Below, piece after piece: positions 1 to 4,603 of a DNA stretch of 5,003 bases; the first letter of the stretch is position 1, and each line of letters begins with the position of its first letter. The stretch lies in NCBI GenBank assembly GCA_003819975.1, contig RPPU01000372.1, positions 1 to 5,003 of the forward strand, in the 5' to 3' direction. The translations under genes and the position numbers were made by a program. Below the pieces are notes generated by a model, which saw only the letters and a program-made list of their open reading frames with translations, had not been told where the DNA came from and searched no databases. The stretch is from Desulfobacteraceae bacterium (GTDB taxonomy: Bacteria; Desulfobacterota; DSM-4660; Desulfatiglandales; HGW-15).

Positions 1-3
1 AGA

Positions 4-200
4 GTCCGAACAACATACGTTTTCACAACCGTAACTCATCTTTACACCAAGCTTTGTCGTAAGATCGGCAGGCGCAACACTTTCTTCTGCAACTGTCGAG
101 ATTCATTGAATTATCATTTAATAAACTTTAACGCCACAGCGCCTGCCTTAAAGGGGAAAGCCCCAATAGTTACGGTTGTGAAAACGTATGTTGTTCGGAC
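4..200. repeat. MITE-like element with perfect 33-bp terminal inverted repeats
   Basis: Bases 4-36 and 168-200 are perfect reverse complements over 33 bp; the outer end reads GTCCGAACAACATACG. A second inverted pair lies inside: GGCAGGCGC at 67-75 matches GCGCCTGCC at 139-147. A short GGGG-AAAG-CCCC hairpin sits at 153-164. The interior has no open reading frame of useful length, so any movement would need a transposase supplied in trans. The layout (about 200 bp, long perfect ends, non-coding core) fits a miniature inverted-repeat transposable element. The nested stems could also let the whole unit fold as one branched RNA or cruciform. Only three bases precede the left end, so a target-site duplication cannot be tested; AGAG on the left against CGAG on the right is not convincing. 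The inverted repeat is certain, its mobile nature is inference. Confidence 0.7.
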
Positions 201-301
201 GAGCATAGCGATCATTACCTAATGCATAATCTCGGTTTATCTAATTGGGATTTATGACCAGGCCGGAAAGGATAGCATGCTTATTGGTTTGTAGGCAGAC
301 C

Positions 302-329
302 AAATAAAAACCCCCGGAAAAGCCGGGGG
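302..329 (-). terminator. strong intrinsic terminator, leftward
   Basis: On the minus strand CCCCCGG (329-323) pairs with CCGGGGG (317-311) around a five-base loop CTTTT. The stem is followed directly by TTTTTATTT (310-302). This is a textbook rho-independent terminator for leftward transcription. On the plus strand the same stem is followed by CTCCGAATG with no T run, so it would not work well rightward. Confidence 0.8.
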
Positions 330-418
330 CTCCGAATGTGCCGTTACTTAAATATTGTGTCTTTCCTCACTTCTCTTATTGTAGGAAACCCCCAAATGTA
401 ACGAACACCCCAGATTTA
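305..418 (-). ncRNA. candidate leftward structured small RNA
   Basis: Read on the minus strand, this stretch has a perfect -10 hexamer TATAAT (430-425) and would start near 418. The transcript would form an outer stem, GTG plus CGTTAC (408-406 and 403-398) pairing with GTAACG plus CAC (347-342 and 340-338), separated by a small 2x1 internal loop. An inner stem pairs TTTCCT (388-383) with AGGAAA (367-362). The transcript would then end in a strong GC hairpin and T run. No minus-strand gene lies downstream in the window, so this looks like a free-standing RNA of about 110 nt and not a leader. A GGGGG run at 393-389 could also pair with the CCCCC arm of the terminator, giving an alternative fold. 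I do not recognise a known RNA family. No good -35 is visible, and the AT-rich surroundings make chance TATAAT matches likely. Confidence 0.35.
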
Positions 419-540
419 ATTAAAATTATATATTTGCAATATATATGCCATATATTTATATTAAAATTATACTATAATTACAATATATTATAATAATTTA
501 TATCTATATAAAGCATTAATTGAGTTAAAAATAACACACA
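411..540. other. very AT-rich intergenic island
   Basis: By direct count, 17 of 130 bases are G or C (about 13%), far below the flanking genes. The stretch is made of TATA/AATT-type runs with no open reading frame worth calling. Such DNA is expected to bend and melt easily and to attract nucleoid proteins; that role is inference. It separates the leftward RNA candidate from the rightward tRNA. The gene-free stretch 1-640 therefore holds the inverted-repeat element, the RNA candidate with its terminator, this island, and two possible rightward promoters. Confidence 0.6.
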
Positions 541-553
541 TGTGTATTATAAT
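525..553 (+). promoter_or_regulatory. possible promoter with palindromic operator in its spacer
   Basis: A consensus -10 TATAAT lies at 548-553, with a 4/6 match TTAAAA at 525-530, 17 bp upstream. The spacer is filled by a near-palindrome, ATAACACACATGTGTATTAT (531-550), in which nine of ten base pairs match around the centre. A dyad exactly between -35 and -10 is the classic position for a repressor site. The start would fall near 560, giving an approximately 85-nt leader before the tRNA. The AT-rich context makes both promoter boxes less significant than they look; the palindrome itself is clear. Confidence 0.35.
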
Positions 554-606
554 TGCCTCATTTCGGGACTTTTGTTTATAAAATAAAAATAAAAATGAAA
601 TATTCA

Positions 607-634
607 TTGACAAAATTCAGCATTTCAATAAATT
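607..634 (+). promoter_or_regulatory. sigma70-type promoter of the tRNA gene
   Basis: A perfect TTGACA at 607-612 is followed after 16 bp by TAAATT at 629-634 (4/6 match to TATAAT). The predicted start near 640 lies only a few bases before the mature tRNA 5' end at 645, the usual arrangement for a tRNA promoter. Confidence 0.6.
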
Positions 635-644
635 AGTACGTTGT

Positions 645-721
645 GGCGATGTAGCTCAGATGGTTAGAGCATACGGCTCATATCCGTAGTGTCACTGGTT
701 CGATTCCAGTCATCGCCACCA
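645..721 (+). tRNA. tRNA-Met (CAT), elongator type
   Basis: A full cloverleaf can be drawn. The acceptor stem is GGCGATG (645-651) with CATCGCC (711-717). The D stem is GCTC (654-657) with GAGC (667-670). The anticodon stem is TACGG (672-676) with CCGTA (684-688), around loop CTCATAT with anticodon CAT at 679-681. The T stem is ACTGG (694-698) with CCAGT (706-710), around loop TTCGATT. The discriminator is A718 and CCA is encoded at 719-721. The G1-C72 pair and the lack of three consecutive G-C pairs of the initiator kind in the anticodon stem exclude initiator tRNA-fMet. It reads as an elongator methionine tRNA. A CAT anticodon can also belong to tRNA-Ile2 when modified to lysidine by TilS, which sequence alone cannot fully rule out. 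No clear intrinsic terminator follows, so read-through into the next gene is possible. Confidence 0.95.
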
Positions 722-741
722 AGAATGAATTTAAGCAAGGA

Positions 742-769
742 TTGACATTCCCTGAAATTTTCTTACCTT
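742..769 (+). promoter_or_regulatory. possible promoter of the metalloprotein gene
   Basis: A perfect TTGACA at 742-747 lies 20 bp after the tRNA. A weak -10, TACCTT (764-769, 3/6), follows at 16-bp spacing. The predicted start near 776 would give a short leader to the coding start at 805. The -35 is convincing and the -10 is poor, so the gene might instead be read from the tRNA promoter. Confidence 0.35.
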
Positions 770-804
770 TTTTTAAATCCATCCATTAAACGAGTGATGT
801 CCTT

Positions 805-1335
805 ATGACTCTATCGCCTTTTAAATTGGATGAAATGATTGCGGTTCGCAATTCCCTGGGAATCGCGGAAGAAAAAACAGGGGATTTTTACAAATACAGC
901 GTCTCGCAATGGAGACGGCACAAATATGAGGTCAAGACTTTAAAAAAATTAAAAAAACATGAAATCGCCCCGGATGCCTTTGCCTTATTAAACAAAGGTT
1001 CTCGAGCGGTTGACCGGTTCGATTCGAAAACTAAAAACCGCGATTATTATTTTATTTGTCTCCAGGATCATAATATCTTGAATGCCCTGGGACGTGATGT
1101 GGATTTGAACTTACTCTCATTAATGGTTTACATTTTTACCCATGAGTTGGTTCATATCGTGCGCTTTTGCAATTTTAATCAAAGGTTCGATACTCCGGGG
1201 CATAACCAGAAAAAAGAAGAACAGGTTGTGCATCAAACGACCTATGAAATATTGAAAAAACTGAATTTACCGAAGATGAATTATGTTCTTGAATCATACC
1301 GGTCTCACCGGATCTGTGACCGCGACCTTTCATGA
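805..1335 (+). CDS. putative zinc metalloprotein with HEXXH motif
   Basis: This gene encodes 176 residues and I do not recognise it as a named family. The clearest signal is HELVH at residues 113-117, inside a hydrophobic helix (LLSLMVYIFTHELVHIVRF). This is the HEXXH signature of zinc metallopeptidases, where the two histidines bind zinc and the glutamate activates water. A third ligand could be Glu138 or Glu139 in the KKEEQVVHQ segment, 21-22 residues after the second histidine, as in gluzincins; that assignment is inference. The N-terminal part is basic and helical, with LKKLKKH at residues 46-52. There is no signal peptide or separate membrane anchor, so a cytoplasmic location is likely. 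The start at 805 has only a weak ribosome binding site (GAG at 792-794); Met11 is an alternative. It sits 31 bp before the zinc-ribbon gene, probably in one transcript. Protease activity is plausible but unproven. Confidence 0.85.
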   Translation: MTLSPFKLDEMIAVRNSLGIAEEKTGDFYKYSVSQWRRHKYEVKTLKKLKKHEIAPDAFALLNKGSRAVDRFDSKTKNRDYYFICLQDHNILNALGRDVDLNLLSLMVYIFTHELVHIVRFCNFNQRFDTPGHNQKKEEQVVHQTTYEILKKLNLPKMNYVLESYRSHRICDRDLS

Positions 1336-1366
1336 ACGTTAGTTCGCTTGCATAAAGGAATAAAAA

Positions 1367-1654
1367 ATGCCGATTTACGAATATGAATGCCAAAAATGCG
1401 GAGAAATGACCGAGGTCTTGCAGAGTTTTTCCGATAAACCCCTGCATAAGTGTGAAAAATGCAACGGAAAACTGCGTAAACTGATTTCCCAAAACAGTTT
1501 TCACCTGAAAGGCTCGGGTTGGTATGCAACCGATTACGCTTCCAAAACCGGCACGTTAAAAAGCGAAACCAAAACGACCGAAAAAAATAAAACCAAACCG
1601 GCTGAGCCGAAAGAAGCCGCCGGCACCGAGAAAAAGAAAACCCCGAATGAATAA
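1367..1654 (+). CDS. FmdB-family zinc-ribbon protein
   Basis: This 95-residue protein opens with MPIYEYECQKCG, the hallmark of the FmdB/CxxC_CxxC_SSSS regulatory-type zinc ribbon. Two CXXC pairs, Cys8/Cys11 and Cys29/Cys32, would hold one zinc ion. After the ribbon comes SFHLKGSGWYATDYASK, a conserved extension typical of the family in Desulfobacterota (from memory). Residues from about 62 onward form a low-complexity tail rich in Lys, Glu, Thr and Pro, very likely disordered. Members were first linked to expression of amide and formamide degradation genes (fmdB), but most are functionally uncharacterised, so a regulatory or ribosome-associated role here is only a possibility. The start is well supported by AGGA at 1356-1359 upstream of ATG. 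It lies 31 bp after the HEXXH gene and 45 bp before the next gene, suggesting a shared operon. Confidence 0.92.
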   Translation: MPIYEYECQKCGEMTEVLQSFSDKPLHKCEKCNGKLRKLISQNSFHLKGSGWYATDYASKTGTLKSETKTTEKNKTKPAEPKEAAGTEKKKTPNE

Positions 1655-1699
1655 CGCACGGCGGCCCGGCTGCCCATTTACACAGGTGAAAAAAATCAT

Positions 1700-2248
1700 A
1701 TGAGAAGATTCGATAGCGGTAAAGTCCAGAATCAGTTGCTGAACCAGTTGGAAAGACAAGAAAAAAACGTGGCTTTTCAAAGGGACCGTTTCTTAAAGTT
1801 CAAACTGCCCGAAATCTGCAACCGCCTGGGGCAGGCCTTGTTGATGGATAAAGTGATTGAAATGGAAAATCCCGCCGGCCTGAATGCGCTTCTGGAGCAA
1901 GGCCTGCAAAAACTGTTGCGCCTGAGCGAATTTGATTATAAATATTTTGTCGCTCCCCTGCGTGATTTGATCGCCAAACCCAACCCGATTTCCCTTTTTA
2001 TTACCCAATATATTCTGGAAACCGTGATTCAGGACCCCGCGGTCGTAGATATTTTCGGTACGGATCAGGAGATATACAAAGTCGTCAACAAAGTCATCAG
2101 CCAGATCAATCAGAAATTCGAAAAAGCGGAAGAAGAGATTCTGGAACAGCTTTCCCATAATAAAACTTTGACCGCCGGCTCAAGAGAATATGACATTGCC
2201 CTGGATCAACTGGTGCGCAAAAAACTGGGGGAACCCCAAAAAATGTAA
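1700..2248 (+). CDS. hypothetical helical protein
   Basis: This gene encodes 182 residues and I do not recognise the family. The sequence is strongly charged, glutamine- and leucine-rich, and looks almost all helical. The first 30 residues (MRRFDSGKVQNQLLNQLERQ onward) and residues of about 130-150 (KVISQINQKFEKAEEEILEQ) could form amphipathic or coiled-coil helices. There are no cysteines apart from one near residue 40, no signal peptide, no membrane segment and no obvious catalytic motif, so a soluble structural or adaptor role seems more likely than an enzyme; this is inference. The start at ATG 1700 has AGGTGA at 1684-1689, 10 bases upstream. Codon use and base composition match the neighbours, which argues for a real, long-resident gene. 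It lies between the zinc-ribbon gene and fabD, all in the same direction. Confidence 0.85.
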   Translation: MRRFDSGKVQNQLLNQLERQEKNVAFQRDRFLKFKLPEICNRLGQALLMDKVIEMENPAGLNALLEQGLQKLLRLSEFDYKYFVAPLRDLIAKPNPISLFITQYILETVIQDPAVVDIFGTDQEIYKVVNKVISQINQKFEKAEEEILEQLSHNKTLTAGSREYDIALDQLVRKKLGEPQKM

Positions 2249-2293
2249 TCTAAGAGGGATAACGACTTTTTCCGAAACAACTTTTGCATTCAT

Positions 2294-2316
2294 CGCCATG
2301 GCAGGACGCCATGGCG
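2294..2316 (+). promoter_or_regulatory. perfect 9-bp hairpin in the fabD leader
   Basis: CGCCATGGC (2294-2302) and GCCATGGCG (2308-2316) are perfect inverted repeats around a five-base loop AGGAC. The hairpin lies 45 bp after the preceding stop and 9 bp before the fabD ribosome binding site. What follows (TTCTGTTATAA) is only weakly T-rich, so it may be an inefficient terminator or attenuator, an mRNA processing or stability element, or a DNA operator. It marks the widest gap in the rightward gene series. Confidence 0.5.
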
Positions 2317-2325
2317 TTCTGTTAT

Positions 2326-2331
2326 AAGGAG
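2326..2331 (+). promoter_or_regulatory. ribosome binding site fixing the fabD start
   Basis: A full AAGGAG lies 9 bases before ATG 2341. This decides the start against the in-frame ATG at 2284, which has no ribosome binding site and whose extra 19 residues precede the conserved FabD N-terminus and would include the hairpin. Confidence 0.85.
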
Positions 2332-2340
2332 CCTATAAAA

Positions 2341-3285
2341 ATGACCGCCAAGATCGCTTTTCTATTCCCCGGACAGGGGTCCCAATACGTGAACATGGGC
2401 AAAGAGATGGCCGAAGCCTTTGGTGAAGCCCGTGAAATTTTCGAAACCGTGGACACTCTTTGTCGCAAACCCATTCGCAAACTCTGTTTCGAAGGTCCGC
2501 TGGAAGAACTGACCCTAACGAATCATTTACAACCGGCCGTCACCGCGGTTAATCTGGCTTGTCTGGCCGGCCTCAAAAAATGGGGTGTTCGGCCGGCTCT
2601 GGCCGCCGGACACAGCCTGGGCGAATATTCGGCCCTGGCCGCCGCCGGAGTGCTTTCTTATGACGATACGTTGAAACTGGTCGACAAGCGCGGCGAATTG
2701 ATGCATCGTGAATCGCTAAAAAAACCCGGGTCCATGGCCGCTATTATGGGCCTTAAAATAGACCAGATCGGTGCATTGGTTCGGCAGGTGACCGTACCCG
2801 GCGTGGTGGCCGTGGCCAATCATAACACCGCCGAGCAGATCGTCATCACCGGCGAAAAAGAACCGGTCGCCAAGGCCGTGGAACTGGCCGAAAAGTCCGG
2901 CGGTAAAGCGATTACGCTTAAAGTCAGCGGCGCGTGGCATTGCGATCTGATGCAAGGAGCCGTGGAAGAATTCAGCCGCTTTATGCAAAGCCTGACTTTC
3001 CGGAACCCCCAAACCGACGTGATCTTCAATGTGACGGCCGATAAAGAAGCCGACCCCCAAAATATTAAAAACCTGATGATCCGGCAACTCGTGAGCCCGG
3101 TCCGTTGGTACGACTCGATTCAGCACATGGCCGCTGCCGGCATGGATTATTATGTCGAAGTCGGTCCTAAAACCGTCCTATCCGGTTTGTTGAAAAAAAT
3201 TCTGCCCAAGGAAAAATTAAGCACGGTCTATAATGTTGAGGATATGAAAACCCTCGAAAAATTTCTGGCCGTGGCACTCAAATAG
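2341..3285 (+). CDS. fabD: malonyl-CoA:acyl carrier protein transacylase FabD
   Basis: FabD moves the malonyl group from malonyl-CoA to the phosphopantetheine of acyl carrier protein, supplying the extender unit for type II fatty acid synthesis in the cytoplasm. The 314-residue product matches the usual length of about 310. It begins with the family signature KIAFLFPGQGSQ (residues 4-15). It carries the nucleophile motif GHSLGE with Ser92, the malonate-binding Arg117 in VDKRGELMH, and the catalytic His200 in SGAWHCDLM. Gln249 in RQLVSPVRW and the VEVGPKTVLSGL segment complete the active-site set. Positions agree almost exactly with E. coli FabD (Ser92, Arg117, His201). The start follows a strong AAGGAG; a 19-residue upstream extension is rejected. 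No other fab gene is visible, so this copy is apparently outside a fabH-fabD-fabG-acpP cluster, at least on this side. The stop codon directly abuts a repeat array. Confidence 0.97.
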   Translation: MTAKIAFLFPGQGSQYVNMGKEMAEAFGEAREIFETVDTLCRKPIRKLCFEGPLEELTLTNHLQPAVTAVNLACLAGLKKWGVRPALAAGHSLGEYSALAAAGVLSYDDTLKLVDKRGELMHRESLKKPGSMAAIMGLKIDQIGALVRQVTVPGVVAVANHNTAEQIVITGEKEPVAKAVELAEKSGGKAITLKVSGAWHCDLMQGAVEEFSRFMQSLTFRNPQTDVIFNVTADKEADPQNIKNLMIRQLVSPVRWYDSIQHMAAAGMDYYVEVGPKTVLSGLLKKILPKEKLSTVYNVEDMKTLEKFLAVALK

Positions 3286-3419
3286 TGAGAACGTATGAAC
3301 GTGAGAACGTGAGAATGCTCTGACCTTCACTCTTTCTCACATTCTCACGTTCTTACATTCTCACGTTCTTACATTCATACGTTCTTACATTCATACGTTC
3401 TCACCTTCACACGTTCTCT
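3286..3419. repeat. inverted array of degenerate octamers (TRWGAAYG)
   Basis: Four head-to-tail octamers run rightward at 3286-3317 (TGAGAACG, TATGAACG, TGAGAACG, TGAGAATG). After a six-base spacer, twelve more lie in the opposite orientation at 3324-3419, reading on the minus strand as TGAGAATG, TAAGAACG, TATGAATG and variants. In the right half, pairs of octamers make a 16-bp period. The two halves can fold: 3301-3317 pairs with 3340-3356 over 17 bp with a single G-U. The array fills the gap between convergent fabD and the radical SAM gene, so a bidirectional terminator or transcript-protecting hairpin is plausible, although no strong T run follows. It begins at the base after the fabD stop and overlaps the last codons of the radical SAM gene. 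Confidence 0.85.
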
Positions 3420-4332
3420 GCCCCTCATACAACCGGCCCTGGCGAATATTTCTTCGCTCCAATGTCCGCTGAATACCGGATATATTCTTCTGCTTATCAA
3501 GAGCCCAAAAAGGAGCGACGAGTTCATCCAGCGAGGGTTTGGCCGTGAGCCGCTGAATGATCATGTCGGGCGGCAACACTTCCAGAAAATCAGCAACCAG
3601 ATTATAGTACTCTTCCCGGGTTAAGCATTGAAACGCGCCCTTTTCATAGAGACGCGCCAAAGGAGTATCCTTGACCACATAGAGCAAATGAATTTTAATG
3701 CCCTTTACGGGCAGTTGCGCCAAAAAACGGGCGGTGGCCAACATCATGGCGCGACTCTCCCCCGGCAGACCCAGGATCACATGCGCGCAGACATTCAACC
3801 CTTTTGCATGCGCCTCGCGAACGCTTTTTTCAAAACAGGCCGCGTCATGACCGCGGTTGATAAACCGCAGGGTCGCATCATGGCTGCTTTGCAACCCCAA
3901 TTCGATCCAGACCAAATACTTCTCCCGATAACTTTGCAATAATTCCAAAACATCTTGACCCACGCAGTCCGGCCGCGTGCCGATCGCCAGCCCCACCATG
4001 CCGGGATGACTCAAGGCCTGATCGTAAAGGGTTTTCAAGCGCTGGGTCGGGGCATACGTGTTGGTAAAAGCCTGAAAATAAGCGATAAACAACTTGGCTT
4101 TATACATTTTACGGGCAATCCGCTGGACTGTCGAGATCTGCTCGTCCAGGGATTGCTTTTTTCGAGTCCACGCGCCGGTTCCGGAACCGAGCGCATTACA
4201 ATAAATGCAACCCTGATCGGAAAGGGCGCCGTCGCGATTCGGACAATCGAACCCCGCATCCAGCGGGATTTTCTGGACCCGCTCACCAAAGAGTTCTTTA
4301 AGATACGTATTGTAATCGCGATATCTTTGCAC
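3391..4332 (-). CDS. radical SAM protein, TIGR01212 / YhcC type
   Basis: This gene encodes about 313 residues of a YhcC-like radical SAM protein, expected to bind a [4Fe-4S] cluster and cleave S-adenosylmethionine; the physiological substrate of the family is not established to my knowledge. The cluster cysteines are Cys30, Cys42 and Cys45 in DCPNRDGALSDQGCIYC, a CX11CX2C spacing used by this family in place of CX3CX2C. Further family blocks follow in order: GLAIGTRPDCV, VWIELGLQSSHDATLRFINR, CAHVILGLPGES (SAM-binding glycine motif), GIKIHLLYVVKDTPL, and IIQRLTAKPSLDELVAPFW. I prefer the GTG at 4332, because AGGG lies 8 bases before it; the GTG at 4341 would add three residues but overlaps that site. 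The final residues (about QRTCEGENV) are encoded by the octamer repeat array and look like an acquired tail. It converges on fabD. A weak minus-strand promoter is possible at 4415-4389. Confidence 0.95.
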   Translation of the reverse strand: MQRYRDYNTYLKELFGERVQKIPLDAGFDCPNRDGALSDQGCIYCNALGSGTGAWTRKKQSLDEQISTVQRIARKMYKAKLFIAYFQAFTNTYAPTQRLKTLYDQALSHPGMVGLAIGTRPDCVGQDVLELLQSYREKYLVWIELGLQSSHDATLRFINRGHDAACFEKSVREAHAKGLNVCAHVILGLPGESRAMMLATARFLAQLPVKGIKIHLLYVVKDTPLARLYEKGAFQCLTREEYYNLVADFLEVLPPDMIIQRLTAKPSLDELVAPFWALDKQKNISGIQRTLERRNIRQGRLYEGQRTCEGENV

Positions 4333-4388
4333 AACATGCACCCTAAAAGATCAACCACGAAGTCACCAAGACTCTAAGTCTTTTTTTA

Positions 4389-4415
4389 ATAATAAGCGCA
4401 ATGTATCCCCGACAA
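4389..4415 (-). promoter_or_regulatory. weak candidate promoter for the radical SAM gene
   Basis: On the minus strand TTGTCG (4415-4410, 4/6) is followed after 15 bp by TATTAT (4394-4389, 5/6), or after 18 bp by TATTAA. Both spacings are off the 17-bp optimum. The position, about 60 bp before the coding start, is reasonable. This is a guess supported only by box similarity. Confidence 0.2.
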
Positions 4416-4446
4416 TAATCCATGGATGTATAAGGTTCCACACTAC

Positions 4447-4540
4447 AGGATATCTCAAAAATCAAAAAGCAAACCAGGCGATTAGAAATACCGTAAATTT
4501 CAACATGCTCATTCTGAAAACAGCATTTTTGAGATATCCT
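4447..4540. repeat. inner 94-bp element with perfect 16-bp inverted repeats
   Basis: AGGATATCTCAAAAAT (4447-4462) and ATTTTTGAGATATCCT (4525-4540) are perfect reverse complements around a 62-base non-coding interior. The unit lies wholly inside the outer inverted-repeat pair. The form fits a very short non-autonomous element or a long-loop hairpin in the 3' region of the permease transcript. No target-site duplication is evident next to the ends (CTAC against CTAA). The symmetry is certain, its nature is not. Confidence 0.65.
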
Positions 4541-4603
4541 CTAATTATTAAACTAATTTTTTACACCTTTGCGGCTTGGTGTCTCCGTGGTATAAGGTTT
4601 TTC

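Larger units (their letters stand above)
4354..4591. repeat. outer inverted-repeat pair of the ACCACGRAGWCACCAAG type
   Basis: Bases 4354-4378 begin ACCACGAAGTCACCAAG, and the reverse complement of 4567-4591 begins ACCACGGAGACACCAAG. Over 25 bp they agree at 20 positions. From memory, intergenic sequences of this ACCACGAAGACACCAAG kind are frequent, dispersed repeats in deltaproteobacterial and some other genomes. The two copies face each other and lie 12-21 bases from the ends of the flanking genes, so nearly the whole gap between the radical SAM and permease genes is bracketed by them. Between them there is no open reading frame worth calling. Confidence 0.6.

Noticed and set aside
4..200. 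Integron attC site
   Set aside because: attC sites are imperfect palindromes with R/L core boxes ending in GTTRRRY; here the ends pair perfectly over 33 bp and no such boxes are seen at the expected places.
277..294. Five-codon reading frame MLIGL after a good AGGAT site, followed by hairpins at 284-303 and 311-329
   Set aside because: It resembles a leader peptide, but no plus-strand gene follows within reach and the second hairpin lacks a rightward T run, so chance is the simpler explanation.
595..636. 13-codon reading frame (MKYSLTKFSISIN) ahead of the tRNA
   Set aside because: It has no ribosome binding site and overlaps the tRNA promoter.
942..957. Two A7 runs in the HEXXH gene as a programmed slippage site
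   Set aside because: They encode LKKLKK in a normal basic helix, and the conserved HEXXH motif lies downstream in the same frame, so no frameshift is needed.
2284..2340. N-terminal extension of fabD from the in-frame ATG at 2284
   Set aside because: It has no ribosome binding site, crosses the perfect hairpin, and adds residues before the conserved KIAFLFPGQGSQ start, while ATG 2341 has a full AAGGAG.
3324..3419. CRISPR-like array
   Set aside because: The units are contiguous 8- or 16-bp octamers with no unique spacers between them and no cas genes nearby.
3628..4377. Plus-strand open frames opposite the radical SAM gene, and the minus-strand frames opposite fabD and the other rightward genes
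   Set aside because: They are antisense shadows of well-supported genes, with no recognisable motifs or ribosome binding sites of their own.
4368..4387. Hairpin AAGACT-CTA-AGTCTT followed by a T run on the plus strand
   Set aside because: It looks like a weak rightward terminator, but no plus-strand gene leads into it, the loop is only three bases, and the stem is AT-rich and overlaps the outer repeat copy.
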